64,000 nt of DNA from Salinimicrobium gaetbulicola (GTDB lineage: Bacteria; Bacteroidota; Bacteroidia; Flavobacteriales; Flavobacteriaceae). The notes beneath the pieces were generated by a model, which was given only the letters and a program-made list of their open reading frames with translations, was not told where the DNA came from and searched no databases. Both the position numbers and the translations under genes were made by a program. Below, piece after piece: positions 14,885-23,430 of the stretch (the first letter of the stretch is position 1; the number at the start of each line of letters is the position of its first letter). The stretch spans positions 154,686-218,685 of the forward strand of contig NZ_JBHTJP010000034.1 of NCBI RefSeq assembly GCF_042676025.1, read 5' to 3'.

Positions 14885-14902
14885 CATTTGTATATACAAA
14901 TG
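14885..14902 (-). promoter_or_regulatory. 18-base perfect palindrome, probable MarR operator
   Basis: CATTTGTATATACAAATG is a perfect palindrome 57 bases before the yceI start and just after the marR stop. A related imperfect copy lies before marR (about 15380-15397, right half GTACAAATG identical). MarR proteins bind such 16-20 base palindromes, so this fits control of yceI and autoregulation. Confidence 0.65.
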
Positions 14903-14917
14903 TTTTTGTAAATTTTT

Positions 14918-15364
14918 TTAACTCTTAATTTTAGATAAAATTTGCTGTAATTGTACTAATTCGGCTTTATCAAGATTAGACATAAGGTTGGTTTCAGCAT
15001 CTTCTAAAATGCCATCTATCTTCTGTAAAACCTTCAATCCGTCTTCAGTAATGGTAATTTCAACCTTCCTTCTATTTTCAGGACAGATGATCCTGTCAAC
15101 TAATCCCTTCTCCAGGAGCTTATCCACTAGCCTGGTGGTATTACTCATCTTGTGGATCATCTTATCACTTATACAGCTAAGAGAGGCTGGTTTCCCTTTT
15201 TGACCTCTTAAGATACGTAACACATTAAATTGTGGGTTAGAAAGCTTGAATGGTTTTAGAACTTCCGATATTTGATCCTGCACCCAATTCCCGGTGCTGA
15301 TCACTTCAAGAACCGACATATGGGCTGCTTTTATAAATTCCTTATCGTTCGTTTTACTCTCCAT
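14918..15364 (-). CDS. MarR family transcriptional regulator
   Basis: Starting at the ATG at 15364 gives 148 residues of a typical MarR winged helix: KPFKLSNPQFNVLRILRGQK, the recognition region ISDKMIHKMSNTTRLVDKLL and the wing CPENRRKVEITITEDG with its Arg-Arg. An ATG 5 codons earlier is possible. It probably acts as a dimeric repressor of itself and yceI, released by an unknown small molecule. The marR-yceI pairing is recurrent in Flavobacteriaceae. Confidence 0.92.
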   Translation of the reverse strand: MESKTNDKEFIKAAHMSVLEVISTGNWVQDQISEVLKPFKLSNPQFNVLRILRGQKGKPASLSCISDKMIHKMSNTTRLVDKLLEKGLVDRIICPENRRKVEITITEDGLKVLQKIDGILEDAETNLMSNLDKAELVQLQQILSKIKS

Positions 15365-15379
15365 TATTTGTTCTAACAA

Positions 15380-15397
15380 CTATTGTAGGTACAAATG
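15380..15397 (-). promoter_or_regulatory. Imperfect second copy of the MarR palindrome
   Basis: The right half GTACAAATG matches the perfect site at 14885-14902 apart from the central base, while the left half (CTATTGTAG) has three differences. It lies 16 bases before the marR start, placing it for autorepression. Confidence 0.45.
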
Positions 15398-15465
15398 TAT
15401 AATAAAATTATCATTTTTCAAAATAATTTTCAAGGTACTTATATTTCGGGAAAATAATACCAAAA

Positions 15466-15492
15466 AAAAATCCCCTTAAAAAGGGGATTTTT
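15466..15492 (-). terminator. Intrinsic terminator of the acyltransferase gene
   Basis: AAAAATCCCCTT (15466-15477) and AAGGGGATTTTT (15481-15492) form a 12-base stem with a 3-base loop. On the minus strand it is followed by a T run (A run at 15462-15470) and starts 20 bases after the stop at 15513. Confidence 0.85.
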
Positions 15493-15512
15493 AAATGATC
15501 TTAAGATCTAAA

Positions 15513-16772
15513 TTATTCTTCCATTGCAGCGGTAACCGCAGCAGAAAGTCTTTTATATGTTCCGTTTTCAAGACGCTCTCTAATAGCTGAGAAAGCAGTT
15601 AACGTCTCTTCAACATCTTCTAAGGTATGTGTCGCTGTCGGGATCAACCTCAACAGGATAAGTCCTTTTGGAATAACCGGATAAACTACGATCGAACAGA
15701 AAATTCCGTGATTCTCTCTCAGGTCTTTTACCAGGGCCATAGCTTCAGGAATACTTCCTTTAAGATAAACCGGGGTCACACAACTTTGAGTAGTACCAAT
15801 ATCAAATCCGCGTTCTTTAAGACCATTTTGAAGAGCATTTACATTCTCCCAAAGTTTAGCCTTTAATTCAGGCATGGTCTTCAACATTTCAAGACGTTTC
15901 AATGCACCAACTACCAACTGCATTTGCAGGGATTTGGCGAACATCTGTGAACGCAGGTTATATTTTAAGTAATCGATGATCTCCTGATCGGCTGCAATGA
16001 ATGCACCAGTACTGGCAAGTGACTTCGCGAAAGTAGCAAAATAAACATCTATTCCGTCCTGAACTCCCTGCTCTTCCCCAGCTCCGGCTCCGGTAGCTCC
16101 AAGAGTACCAAATCCGTGTGCATCATCAACAAACAATCTGAAGTTATATTTCTCTTTAAGGGCAACGATCTCTTTAAGTTTTCCCTGCTCCCCACGCATT
16201 CCAAAAACCCCTTCAGAGATCAAAAGGATCCCTCCTCCTGTTTGCTCTACTATCTTCTCAGCTCGCTGCAGGTTTTTCTCGATACTTTCCATATCGTTAT
16301 GCTTGTAGGTAAAGCGTTGACCAAGGTGAAGACGAACTCCATCAATGATACAAGCATGCGCATCTACATCATAAACAATAACGTCATTTTTAGAGACCAA
16401 TGCATCTACGGTAGACACCATTCCCTGGTAACCGAAATTCAATAGGTATGCAGCTTCTTTATTAACAAAAGCAGCCAGTTCGTCCTGTAATTTCTCATGC
16501 AGATCTGTATGTCCACTCATCATTCTGGCTCCCATTGGATACGCCGATCCATATTCAGCAGCAGCTTCAGCATCTACTTTTCTAACTTCAGGATGGTTAG
16601 CAAGTCCAAGGTAATCATTGATACTCCAGGTAATTACCTCTTTCCCTTTAAACTTCATTCGGTTGGAGATTGGCCCTTCCAGTTTAGGAAATACGAAGTA
16701 TCCTTCAGCCTGCTCAGCCCATTTTCCTAATGGTCCTTTATCCTTGTATATCTTGTCAAATAAATCTGCCAT
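15513..16772 (-). CDS. PLP-dependent alpha-oxoamine synthase (serine/cysteate acyltransferase type)
   Basis: The 419-residue protein is a fold type I PLP enzyme of the KBL/AONS/serine palmitoyltransferase group. It shows INDYLGLANHPEV, VDDAHGFGTLG (PLP-binding Asp and His) and the Schiff-base Lys in FAKSLASTG. Such enzymes join an acyl-CoA or acyl-ACP to an amino acid with decarboxylation. No biotin or threonine-degradation gene is nearby. Instead a cysteine-synthase-like gene lies upstream on the same strand, the pair expected for sulfonolipid (capnine) synthesis, with cysteate as amino acid. Serine palmitoyltransferase is the main alternative. Confidence 0.85.
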   Translation of the reverse strand: MADLFDKIYKDKGPLGKWAEQAEGYFVFPKLEGPISNRMKFKGKEVITWSINDYLGLANHPEVRKVDAEAAAEYGSAYPMGARMMSGHTDLHEKLQDELAAFVNKEAAYLLNFGYQGMVSTVDALVSKNDVIVYDVDAHACIIDGVRLHLGQRFTYKHNDMESIEKNLQRAEKIVEQTGGGILLISEGVFGMRGEQGKLKEIVALKEKYNFRLFVDDAHGFGTLGATGAGAGEEQGVQDGIDVYFATFAKSLASTGAFIAADQEIIDYLKYNLRSQMFAKSLQMQLVVGALKRLEMLKTMPELKAKLWENVNALQNGLKERGFDIGTTQSCVTPVYLKGSIPEAMALVKDLRENHGIFCSIVVYPVIPKGLILLRLIPTATHTLEDVEETLTAFSAIRERLENGTYKRLSAAVTAAMEE

Positions 16773-16795
16773 TTTATAGTTTTTTTAACTTAACG

Positions 16796-16803
16796 CAAAA
16801 GTA
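16796..16803 (-). promoter_or_regulatory. -7 box for the acyltransferase gene
   Basis: TACTTTTG on the minus strand (16803 to 16796) matches TAnnTTTG and lies 23 bases before the ATG at 16772. It indicates a promoter separate from the upstream cysteine-synthase-like gene. No clear -33 element was seen. Confidence 0.5.
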
Positions 16804-16989
16804 ATAAATTAATAGCAACCGCATAATTTTCTTTCTTACCAGAACGCTGAAAAACATAGAAATCTTGCATATTTAACACTTCCGGAAAAAAGAAAACCAC
16901 GCGGTCATAATGATCTGAATAGGAATATTTTAAGATTTAAACCTTTTCAGAAAGACTTTTAAAAATTATTGTGGATGGATTGTTCTGAA

Positions 16990-18030
16990 TTATTTGATGA
17001 ACTCGATCCTATTGGTAGACTTTTCGTGCTTACTGTCAAAGAAGCCTTGTTCATTCATCCAGTCGTCACTGTAGACTTTGCTCATGTAGCGTGATCCGTG
17101 ATCTGGAAAAATAACAACTACCTTACTGTTCTCATCAAACTCGCCTTCTTCGGCAAGCTGCTTGACACCCTGTACGGCAGCACCACTAGTATACCCAACG
17201 AATAATCCTTCGGTTTTAGCGAGTTCACGTGCGGTATGTGCACTTTCCTCGTCGCTAACCTTTACAAACTTATCGATGCTTTCAAAATCGGTAGCCGTTG
17301 GGATGAGATTCTTTCCGAGGCCTTCAATGCGATAAGGATAGATCTCAGTACTGTCAAACTCCCCGGTTTCGTGGTATTTCTTCAAGACAGAACCGTAAGC
17401 ATCAATACCAATAATACGGATGTTAGGATTTTGTTCTTTAAGGAATTTAGCGGTTCCTGAGATTGTACCACCGGTACCGCTGCAAGCGACAAGATGTGTG
17501 ATCTTGCCTTCGGTTTGTTTCCAAATTTCGGGACCGGTAGATTTATAATGCGCCTCAATGTTAAGTTCATTGAAGTACTGGTTGATATAAACTGAACCTT
17601 TTATCTCGTCATGCATTCTTTTGGCTACCTGGTAATAAGATCTTGGATCATCTGCCGAAACGTGGGCAGGACAAACATAAACCTTAGCTCCCATTGACCT
17701 TAGCATGTCAATTTTATCTTTTGAGGATTTAGAGCTTACAGCCAGAATACATTCATATCCTTTAATGATACTGACCATCGCTATACTAAATCCTGTGTTT
17801 CCTGAGGTAGTTTCGATAATGGTGTCACCCGGCTTTAAAATGCCCTTTTTCTCAGCTTCTTCAATTATATGGAGCGCAATTCTATCTTTTGTAGAATGCC
17901 CCGGATTGAAAGCTTCTACCTTCGCAAAAAAGTCTCCTTCAAAATCTTGTGTAATCCTGTTAAGGTGGATAAGGGGGGTATTGCCTATTAGTTGCAATAC
18001 ATTATCGAAAACCTGTAAATCTTCTCTCAT
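16990..18030 (-). CDS. Cysteine synthase family PLP enzyme (candidate cysteate synthase)
   Basis: The 346-residue fold type II PLP enzyme resembles CysK and the catalytic core of cystathionine beta-synthase. The PLP lysine is in GHSTKDRIA, where most relatives have GGSVKDR. The substrate loop TTSGNTGF and the phosphate loop SGTGGTISG are intact. There is no CBS domain. It could make cysteine, or cysteate from O-phosphoserine and sulfite. The nearby serine-palmitoyltransferase-like gene on the same strand favours the second, but this is inference. It has its own -7 box at 18095-18102. Confidence 0.85.
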   Translation of the reverse strand: MREDLQVFDNVLQLIGNTPLIHLNRITQDFEGDFFAKVEAFNPGHSTKDRIALHIIEEAEKKGILKPGDTIIETTSGNTGFSIAMVSIIKGYECILAVSSKSSKDKIDMLRSMGAKVYVCPAHVSADDPRSYYQVAKRMHDEIKGSVYINQYFNELNIEAHYKSTGPEIWKQTEGKITHLVACSGTGGTISGTAKFLKEQNPNIRIIGIDAYGSVLKKYHETGEFDSTEIYPYRIEGLGKNLIPTATDFESIDKFVKVSDEESAHTARELAKTEGLFVGYTSGAAVQGVKQLAEEGEFDENSKVVVIFPDHGSRYMSKVYSDDWMNEQGFFDSKHEKSTNRIEFIK

Positions 18031-18094
18031 AAATTGAAGTTATCTACAATAATCGAGTTTTTCAGAAAGTGAAAATACCCGATTACAAACGGAG

Positions 18095-18102
18095 CAAATT
18101 TA
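18095..18102 (-). promoter_or_regulatory. -7 box for the cysteine-synthase-like gene
   Basis: TAAATTTG on the minus strand (18102 to 18095) is an exact TAnnTTTG match about 65 bases before the ATG at 18030. It lies in the gap after the oligopeptidase stop, so the two genes need not be co-transcribed. Confidence 0.45.
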
Positions 18103-18117
18103 AGTCAAATATTTTAA

Positions 18118-20187
18118 TTAATGGTCAATTCCTTCCAAATCCAACAGAAAAGCGTACTCCTCGGCTACTTCCCTTAAGGCTTCAAAACGCCCCGAAGCGC
18201 CTCCATGTCCTGCTTCCATATTGGTATGAAAAAGGAGCTTATTTTTATCGGTTTTAAGTTCCCTGAGTTTGGCCACCCATTTTGCAGGTTCCCAGTATTG
18301 CACCTGAGAATCATGCAATCCGGTTGTCACTAAAATATTCGGGTAATCCTGTGACACCACATTATCATATGGCGAATAGGACTTCATATAGTGGTAATAC
18401 TCCGGAAAATTAGGGTTCCCCCACTCATCATACTCACCGGTAGTTAATGGAATGCTCTCATCAAGCATGGTGGTCACCACATCTACAAAAGGAACCGAAG
18501 CAATAATGCCATTATAGAGCTGTGGAGCAATATTTGCCACAACCCCCATTAGCAACCCTCCGGCCGATCCGCCGCTGGCATACAAATGTTCCGGAGAGGT
18601 ATATTTTTCCTGAATAAGGTGTTTTGAACAGTCAACAAAATCTGTAAAAGTGTTCATCTTTTTCAGCAGTTTCCCGTCTTCATACCATTGTCTGCCAAGG
18701 TACTCTCCTCCTCTAATGTGCGCCAAAACAAAAATAAATCCTCTGTCCAAAAGGCTTAACCGCACCGTTGAAAAATAAGGATCGATAGTAGAACCATAAG
18801 AGCCATATGCATATTGCAACACAGGGTTCTTGCCGTCCTTTTTCAATCCTTTGCGATGCACAAGGGTCATTGGGACCTTAGTACCGTCCTTGGCAGTCGC
18901 CCAGATACGTTCAGACACATAATTATCCTTATTGAACTTACCGCCAAGTACTTCCTGCTCCTTCTTGACATCTTTCTCTTTCGTCTTCATATTAAAATCA
19001 ACGACCTGGGTTGGAGTACCCAACGAATTATAGGTATACCTTAATAACGGGGTATCAAAATCTGGATTGGTGCTGGTATAAGCAGTATAAGTTTCATTAT
19101 CGAATGGCAGAAAATAAGATTCTGTGCCATCCCATCTGCTCACCCTTATTTTATTAAGACCATCACTCCGTTCGCTTACTACCAAAAATTCCTGGAACAG
19201 GTCAATATCTTCTAAAAGTACATCTTCCTGATGCGGGATCACATCTACCCAATTTTCCTGACCGGTTGCCGTAACCGGGGTTTTCATCAGTTTAAAGTTG
19301 GTCGCCCCGTCTTTATTAGTAAGTATGTAAAAATGATCTTCATAATGAGAGATGCTGTATTCCATTCCCCTGATTCTAGGCTGGACAATCTGGAAATCAC
19401 CATCGGGATGATCGGCATCTAAAAAGCGATATTCCGTGGTTAGCGTACTGCTGGACCCGATGACAAGGTATTTTTCCGATTTTGACTTATATACATAGGT
19501 ATGAAAGGTCTCATCTTCTTCAAAAAACACCATTTCATCCTTCTTAGGATCTGTTCCAAGTCTATGTTTATAGATCTTATCACTACGAAGGGTTTCATCA
19601 TCCTTTCGCGCGTAAAAAAGAGTAGAATTGTCATTGGCCCAGGTAGAACCACCCGTGGTAGTCTTGATCTTCACCGGAAGAATTTCTCCCGTTTCCAGAT
19701 TCTTGATCTGGATAGTATATTTTCTTCGGCTAATAGTGTCTACTGCAAAAGCGCAAAGTTTATTATCAGGGCTCACATTCAAGCCTCCCAGCTTGTAATA
19801 GTCAAAGCCTTTTGCCATTTCATTGACGTCAAAAAGCAACTCTTCGGGAGCATCCAGGCTTTCCTTTTTTCTGGAGTATATAGGGTAATCCTTTCCGGAT
19901 TCATACCTGGTAATATACCAGTAGCCGTTCAGTTTATAGGGTACCGAAGAATCATCTTCTTTTATACGGCCTTTCATTTCCTGAAAAAGGTCTTCCTGCA
20001 ACTGTTTGGTATGAGCTGTCATTTGCTCATTATATTGGTTCTCCCGTGCCAGATAATCCAGAACTTCAGGGTTCTCACGCTCCCTCATCCAGAAATAATT
20101 ATCTACTCTTACATCTCCATGCTTTTCAAGTTCTACCGGACTTTTCTTCGCGATCGGCTCTTGTATTTCCTTATCTGCAACTTTCAT
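18118..20187 (-). CDS. ptrB: Oligopeptidase B, S9 family serine peptidase
   Basis: The 689-residue protein has an N-terminal seven-bladed propeller (about 70-420; NYFWMRERENPEVLDYL at its entry) and a C-terminal alpha/beta-hydrolase domain. The nucleophile is in GGSAGGLLMG and the catalytic His in EAGHGGASGRF. Length and layout match oligopeptidase B, which cleaves short peptides after basic residues. No signal peptide is present, so it is probably cytoplasmic. It stands alone, divergent from ybaB. Confidence 0.93.
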   Translation of the reverse strand: MKVADKEIQEPIAKKSPVELEKHGDVRVDNYFWMRERENPEVLDYLARENQYNEQMTAHTKQLQEDLFQEMKGRIKEDDSSVPYKLNGYWYITRYESGKDYPIYSRKKESLDAPEELLFDVNEMAKGFDYYKLGGLNVSPDNKLCAFAVDTISRRKYTIQIKNLETGEILPVKIKTTTGGSTWANDNSTLFYARKDDETLRSDKIYKHRLGTDPKKDEMVFFEEDETFHTYVYKSKSEKYLVIGSSSTLTTEYRFLDADHPDGDFQIVQPRIRGMEYSISHYEDHFYILTNKDGATNFKLMKTPVTATGQENWVDVIPHQEDVLLEDIDLFQEFLVVSERSDGLNKIRVSRWDGTESYFLPFDNETYTAYTSTNPDFDTPLLRYTYNSLGTPTQVVDFNMKTKEKDVKKEQEVLGGKFNKDNYVSERIWATAKDGTKVPMTLVHRKGLKKDGKNPVLQYAYGSYGSTIDPYFSTVRLSLLDRGFIFVLAHIRGGEYLGRQWYEDGKLLKKMNTFTDFVDCSKHLIQEKYTSPEHLYASGGSAGGLLMGVVANIAPQLYNGIIASVPFVDVVTTMLDESIPLTTGEYDEWGNPNFPEYYHYMKSYSPYDNVVSQDYPNILVTTGLHDSQVQYWEPAKWVAKLRELKTDKNKLLFHTNMEAGHGGASGRFEALREVAEEYAFLLDLEGIDH

Positions 20188-20209
20188 TTTCTCTTTTTAA
20201 AACCAGCTA

Positions 20210-20217
20210 CAAAGGTA
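20210..20217 (-). promoter_or_regulatory. -7 box for oligopeptidase B
   Basis: TACCTTTG on the minus strand (20217 to 20210) matches TAnnTTTG, 22 bases before the ATG at 20187. Confidence 0.5.
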
Positions 20218-20279
20218 TGATTTCTAATAAAGAAAACTTAAAACTATCCTTCATACTTCAGTTATAAAAGATAGTTTAA

Positions 20280-20287
20280 TAGCTTTG
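20280..20287 (+). promoter_or_regulatory. -7 box for ybaB
   Basis: TAGCTTTG matches TAnnTTTG exactly and lies 22 bases before the ATG at 20310. Confidence 0.5.
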
Positions 20288-20309
20288 CAATAACTATAAA
20301 AGCATTACT

Positions 20310-20636
20310 ATGTTTGGAGATATGATGGGCATGATGAATAAGATCAAAGAGACCCAAAAAAAAGTAGAAGAAACTAAAGAACGCCTAAAAACCGTCCTTA
20401 TAGATGAGGAATCAAGCGACGGATTGCTAAAGGTTACCATCACAGCTAACAGGGAGCTCAAGAACATCCATATTGCAGATGAACTTCTGGAGGATAAAGA
20501 ACAGCTGGAAGATTATCTGGTTTTGACCCTGAACAAGGCGATCAAAAAAGCGACAGATGTGAATGAGGCTGAACTTGCTGCCGTAGCCAAGGAAGGTATG
20601 CCTGACATTCCGGGAATGAACGACATGCTCAAGTAA
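20310..20636 (+). CDS. YbaB/EbfC nucleoid-associated protein
   Basis: The 108-residue protein has the family's helical start (KIKETQKKVEETKERLK), central sheet (SDGLLKVTITANRELKNIHI) and Gly-Met-Pro-rich end. It binds DNA as a dimer. In many bacteria it follows dnaX and precedes recR, but here it is alone and dnaX lies 35 kb away with no recR nearby. Confidence 0.93.
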   Translation: MFGDMMGMMNKIKETQKKVEETKERLKTVLIDEESSDGLLKVTITANRELKNIHIADELLEDKEQLEDYLVLTLNKAIKKATDVNEAELAAVAKEGMPDIPGMNDMLK

Positions 20637-20656
20637 TCTGTTCTTTAAAAATATTT

Positions 20657-20695
20657 AAAGCAGTCAAAAATGTGATTTTTGACTGCTTTTTTTTT
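20657..20695 (+). terminator. Strong intrinsic terminator
   Basis: AAAGCAGTCAAAAAT (20657-20671) and ATTTTTGACTGCTTT (20675-20689) form a perfect 15-base stem with a 3-base loop and a T run to 20695. It lies between ybaB and the convergent threonine aldolase gene. Confidence 0.9.
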
Positions 20696-20705
20696 GCAGA
20701 ATTGT

Positions 20706-21734
20706 TTAGAATTTCAATCCCGAAATCACTTGTTGAAAACGCTGGTGCATTTCTTCGGAATAATCCAGGTGGGTAACTATTCTCAGTTTACCATGGCCCA
20801 TGTTACTGATCCTGATATTTTCCTTTTCCAGGGTTTTCATAAATTCGGCTTCATCTGAAGTATTCTGGAGATACAAGATCACGATATTGGTCTCGATAGG
20901 CTCTACCTCCTTCACATACGCCTGCGCCCGAAGCACCTCGCCTATTTCCGATGCCCTTCTGTGGTCATCAGCCAAACGCTCCACATGGTTATCAAGAGCA
21001 AAGACCCCTGCTGCTGCCATAAAACCAACCTGCCGCATTCCGCCGCCCAAAACTTTACGCACGCGCATGGAATTCTTCATCACCGATTTTTTCCCGATCA
21101 AGACAGATCCCATTGGGGTTCCCAGCCCTTTGGAAAGACAGACAGAAATGGTATCGAAGATCTTTCCGTACTCTTTGGGATCTTCATTTTTAGCTACCAG
21201 GGCATTGAACAACCTTGCCCCGTCCAGGTGAAGTCCAAGATTGTGTTTATCACATACTTTCCTGATCTTTTTGATCTCTTCAAGATCATAACACGCCCCT
21301 CCTCCTTTGTTGGTAGTATTTTCAAGACACACCAGTGATGTCAAAGGACTGTGATAAAAGTCCGGCGGATTTATATTTTCTTCAACCTGTTCGGCAGTGA
21401 TCATTCCTCGATGACCATCTACCAGTTTACAGGACACTCCGCTGTTAAAAGAAGCCCCGCCACCTTCATAGTTATAAACATGGGCCCACTTATCACAAAT
21501 AAGCTGTTCTGCAGGCTGGGTATGCAATTTTATGGCCGCCTGATTGGCCATACTTCCGGTTGGAAAGAACAAAGCTTCATCCATCCCGAACATTTTAGCC
21601 AGTTTTTCTTCCAGCTTATTGACCGTGGGGTCTTCCTTGTACACATCGTCACCAACTTCAGCGCTCATGATCGCTTTTAGCATATCGCCGGTAGGTTTGG
21701 TAACCGTATCACTTCTAAGATCTATTTCTTTCAT
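20706..21734 (-). CDS. ltaE: Low-specificity L-threonine aldolase
   Basis: The 342-residue fold type I PLP enzyme begins IDLRSDTVTKPT, typical of the family. The PLP lysine is in SVCLSKGLGTPMGS, and the aspartate region LHLDGARLFNA is present. It splits L-threonine or allo-threonine into glycine and acetaldehyde in the cytoplasm. It is a single-gene unit. Confidence 0.94.
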   Translation of the reverse strand: MKEIDLRSDTVTKPTGDMLKAIMSAEVGDDVYKEDPTVNKLEEKLAKMFGMDEALFFPTGSMANQAAIKLHTQPAEQLICDKWAHVYNYEGGGASFNSGVSCKLVDGHRGMITAEQVEENINPPDFYHSPLTSLVCLENTTNKGGGACYDLEEIKKIRKVCDKHNLGLHLDGARLFNALVAKNEDPKEYGKIFDTISVCLSKGLGTPMGSVLIGKKSVMKNSMRVRKVLGGGMRQVGFMAAAGVFALDNHVERLADDHRRASEIGEVLRAQAYVKEVEPIETNIVILYLQNTSDEAEFMKTLEKENIRISNMGHGKLRIVTHLDYSEEMHQRFQQVISGLKF

Positions 21735-21854
21735 GTAATTATATATTTTCTGAAAAGAATATGAGGTCTAAAATCCTTTTTTAGCCCAATTCCTTTGAGG
21801 ATCCTAAAACTATAAAATATTCGTAAAATAGTTTTCAGGAAACCTGTGAAATTC

Positions 21855-21862
21855 TATTTTTG
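21855..21862 (+). promoter_or_regulatory. -7 box for prfB
   Basis: TATTTTTG matches TAnnTTTG, 14 bases before the prfB ATG at 21877. Confidence 0.5.
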
Positions 21863-21876
21863 CTTAAAATCAAAAG

Positions 21877-22975
21877 ATGATTACTACCGATACAATAAAA
21901 GATCTTAGAGATCGCCTGGTTGCGTTAAGGAGGTATCTTTGACGTTGATGCCAAAAAAATAGAAATTACCAACCTTCAGGAAAAGACCCTCGCTCCCGAT
22001 TTCTGGAACGATCCCAAAAAAGCTGAAATCCTTGTTAAGAATCTGAACGCCGAGAAAAAGTGGGTGGAGGATTTTGAACAGGCGGTTACTCTTGTGGATG
22101 ATCTCGAAGTGATCTATGAGTTCTACAAAGAAGACGAGGCTACTGCCGAAGATGTTGAAGAGCGTCATCAACAGTCACTAGATCTTATCGAGGAGCTGGA
22201 GTTCAAGAATATGCTTTCTGAAGAAGGAGACAGCCTGAGCGCGGTTCTCCAAATTACCGCAGGCGCAGGAGGAACTGAAAGTTGTGACTGGGCAGAGATG
22301 CTCATGCGCATGTACCTTATGTGGGCTCAAAAAACCGGATTCAAGGTTAAAGAATTGAACTACCAGGCCGGAGAAGTCGCGGGAGTAAAAACCGTGACCC
22401 TGGAAATTGAAGGCGATTATGCCTTCGGATGGCTGAAAGGGGAAAACGGGGTACATCGTTTGGTTCGGATTTCGCCTTTTGACAGCAATGCGAAACGCCA
22501 TACTTCTTTCGCTTCGGTATATGTTTACCCGTTAGCCGATGAAACGATTGAAATTGAGATCAATCCTTCAGAAATATCATGGGAGACCATGAGATCTTCC
22601 GGAGCCGGTGGGCAAAATGTGAATAAAGTGGAAACTGCGGTGCGGTTAAGACACGCCCCATCAGGAATAGTGATTGAAAATTCAGAAACCAGGTCTCAGC
22701 TGGAGAATAAGAACAAAGCCATGCAGTTGCTGAAGAGCCAGTTATATGAAATTGAACTTCAGAAGCAGCAAGCCCAGCGAAGAGAGATCGAGGATTCTAA
22801 GATGAAGATCGAATGGGGATCACAGATCAGAAATTACGTGATGCACCCCTATAAGCTGGTGAAAGACGTACGTACCGGGGAAGAAACCGGGAATGTGGAT
22901 GCCGTAATGGACGGGGAAATTGACGCATTCCTGAAAGCCTATCTAATGATGATGGGACAGAAAGTTGAAGATTAA
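21877..22975 (+). CDS. prfB: Peptide chain release factor 2, with programmed +1 frameshift
   Basis: The gene is split: 21 codons from 21877 end at an in-frame TGA (21940-21942), and the rest continues in the +1 frame from 21941 through 22975. After the shift the protein reads LDVDAKKIEITNLQEKTLAP, joining smoothly to the main frame. The GGQ peptidyl-hydrolase motif is in SSGAGGQNVNKVET. Scanning only one frame gives a false start at 22064. Release factor 2 reads TGA and TAA, and the internal TGA makes its own synthesis self-limiting. The arsC-like gene follows after 22 bases. Confidence 0.95.
21927..21943 (+). promoter_or_regulatory. Programmed frameshift signal of prfB
   Basis: AAGGAGG at 21927-21933 acts as the internal Shine-Dalgarno-like element. 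Three bases later comes the slippery CTT (21937-21939), then TGA and C. This is the conserved RF2 recoding site, where slow TGA decoding lets the ribosome slip forward one base. Confidence 0.95.
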
Positions 22976-22997
22976 TCAATCCTATAATTTTTAATAC

Positions 22998-23342
22998 ATG
23001 ATCACGATCTACCACAATCCAAGATGCAGTAAATCAAGACAGGGACTGGAAGTTTTAAAAGAATCCGGAGAAGATTTTGAAATCCGTGAGTATTTGAAAG
23101 AACCTGTAACTGAGGAAGAGCTTTCAGAATTGCTTGAAAAATTATCCATGGCACCCATTGAACTGGTAAGAACCGAAGAAAAGATCTGGAAAGAGAACTA
23201 TAAAAACAAGGATCTAAGTGACCGCGAATTGATACGTGTTATGGTAGAAAATCCAAAATTGATCCAGAGACCGGTGGTTGTGAAAGACAATTCCGCAGTT
23301 GTAGGAAGACCGGTGAGTAATATCTCAGAATTTATTCATTAA
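22998..23342 (+). CDS. arsC: Glutaredoxin-type arsenate reductase (ArsC/Spx family)
   Basis: The 114-residue thioredoxin-fold protein has HNPRCSKSRQ with the catalytic Cys9 or Cys10 region and the arginine triad expected of glutaredoxin-coupled ArsC (R in IQRPVV and GRP segments). It reduces arsenate to arsenite in the cytoplasm. It is downstream of prfB rather than with arsR-arsM, 10 kb away, so it is probably constitutive. Confidence 0.9.
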   Translation: MITIYHNPRCSKSRQGLEVLKESGEDFEIREYLKEPVTEEELSELLEKLSMAPIELVRTEEKIWKENYKNKDLSDRELIRVMVENPKLIQRPVVVKDNSAVVGRPVSNISEFIH

Positions 23343-23430
23343 CAAGTTTTCACACCCCTTGTTTAATTTTTTAACCCAGCCTTAACCCTTTGAAACTGAG
23401 TTCTTCTTTACATTATAAAAAACTAATGTC

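Noticed and set aside
19501..20220. 239-residue frame on the plus strand
   Set aside because: It is antisense to the intact oligopeptidase B gene and its composition (rich in Ile, Phe and Leu of reversed codons) is that of a shadow frame.
22064..22975. Main-frame start of prfB at 22064 as a complete gene
   Set aside because: The upstream 21 codons, the internal TGA and the perfect frameshift site show the gene begins at 21877; 22064 is an internal Met.
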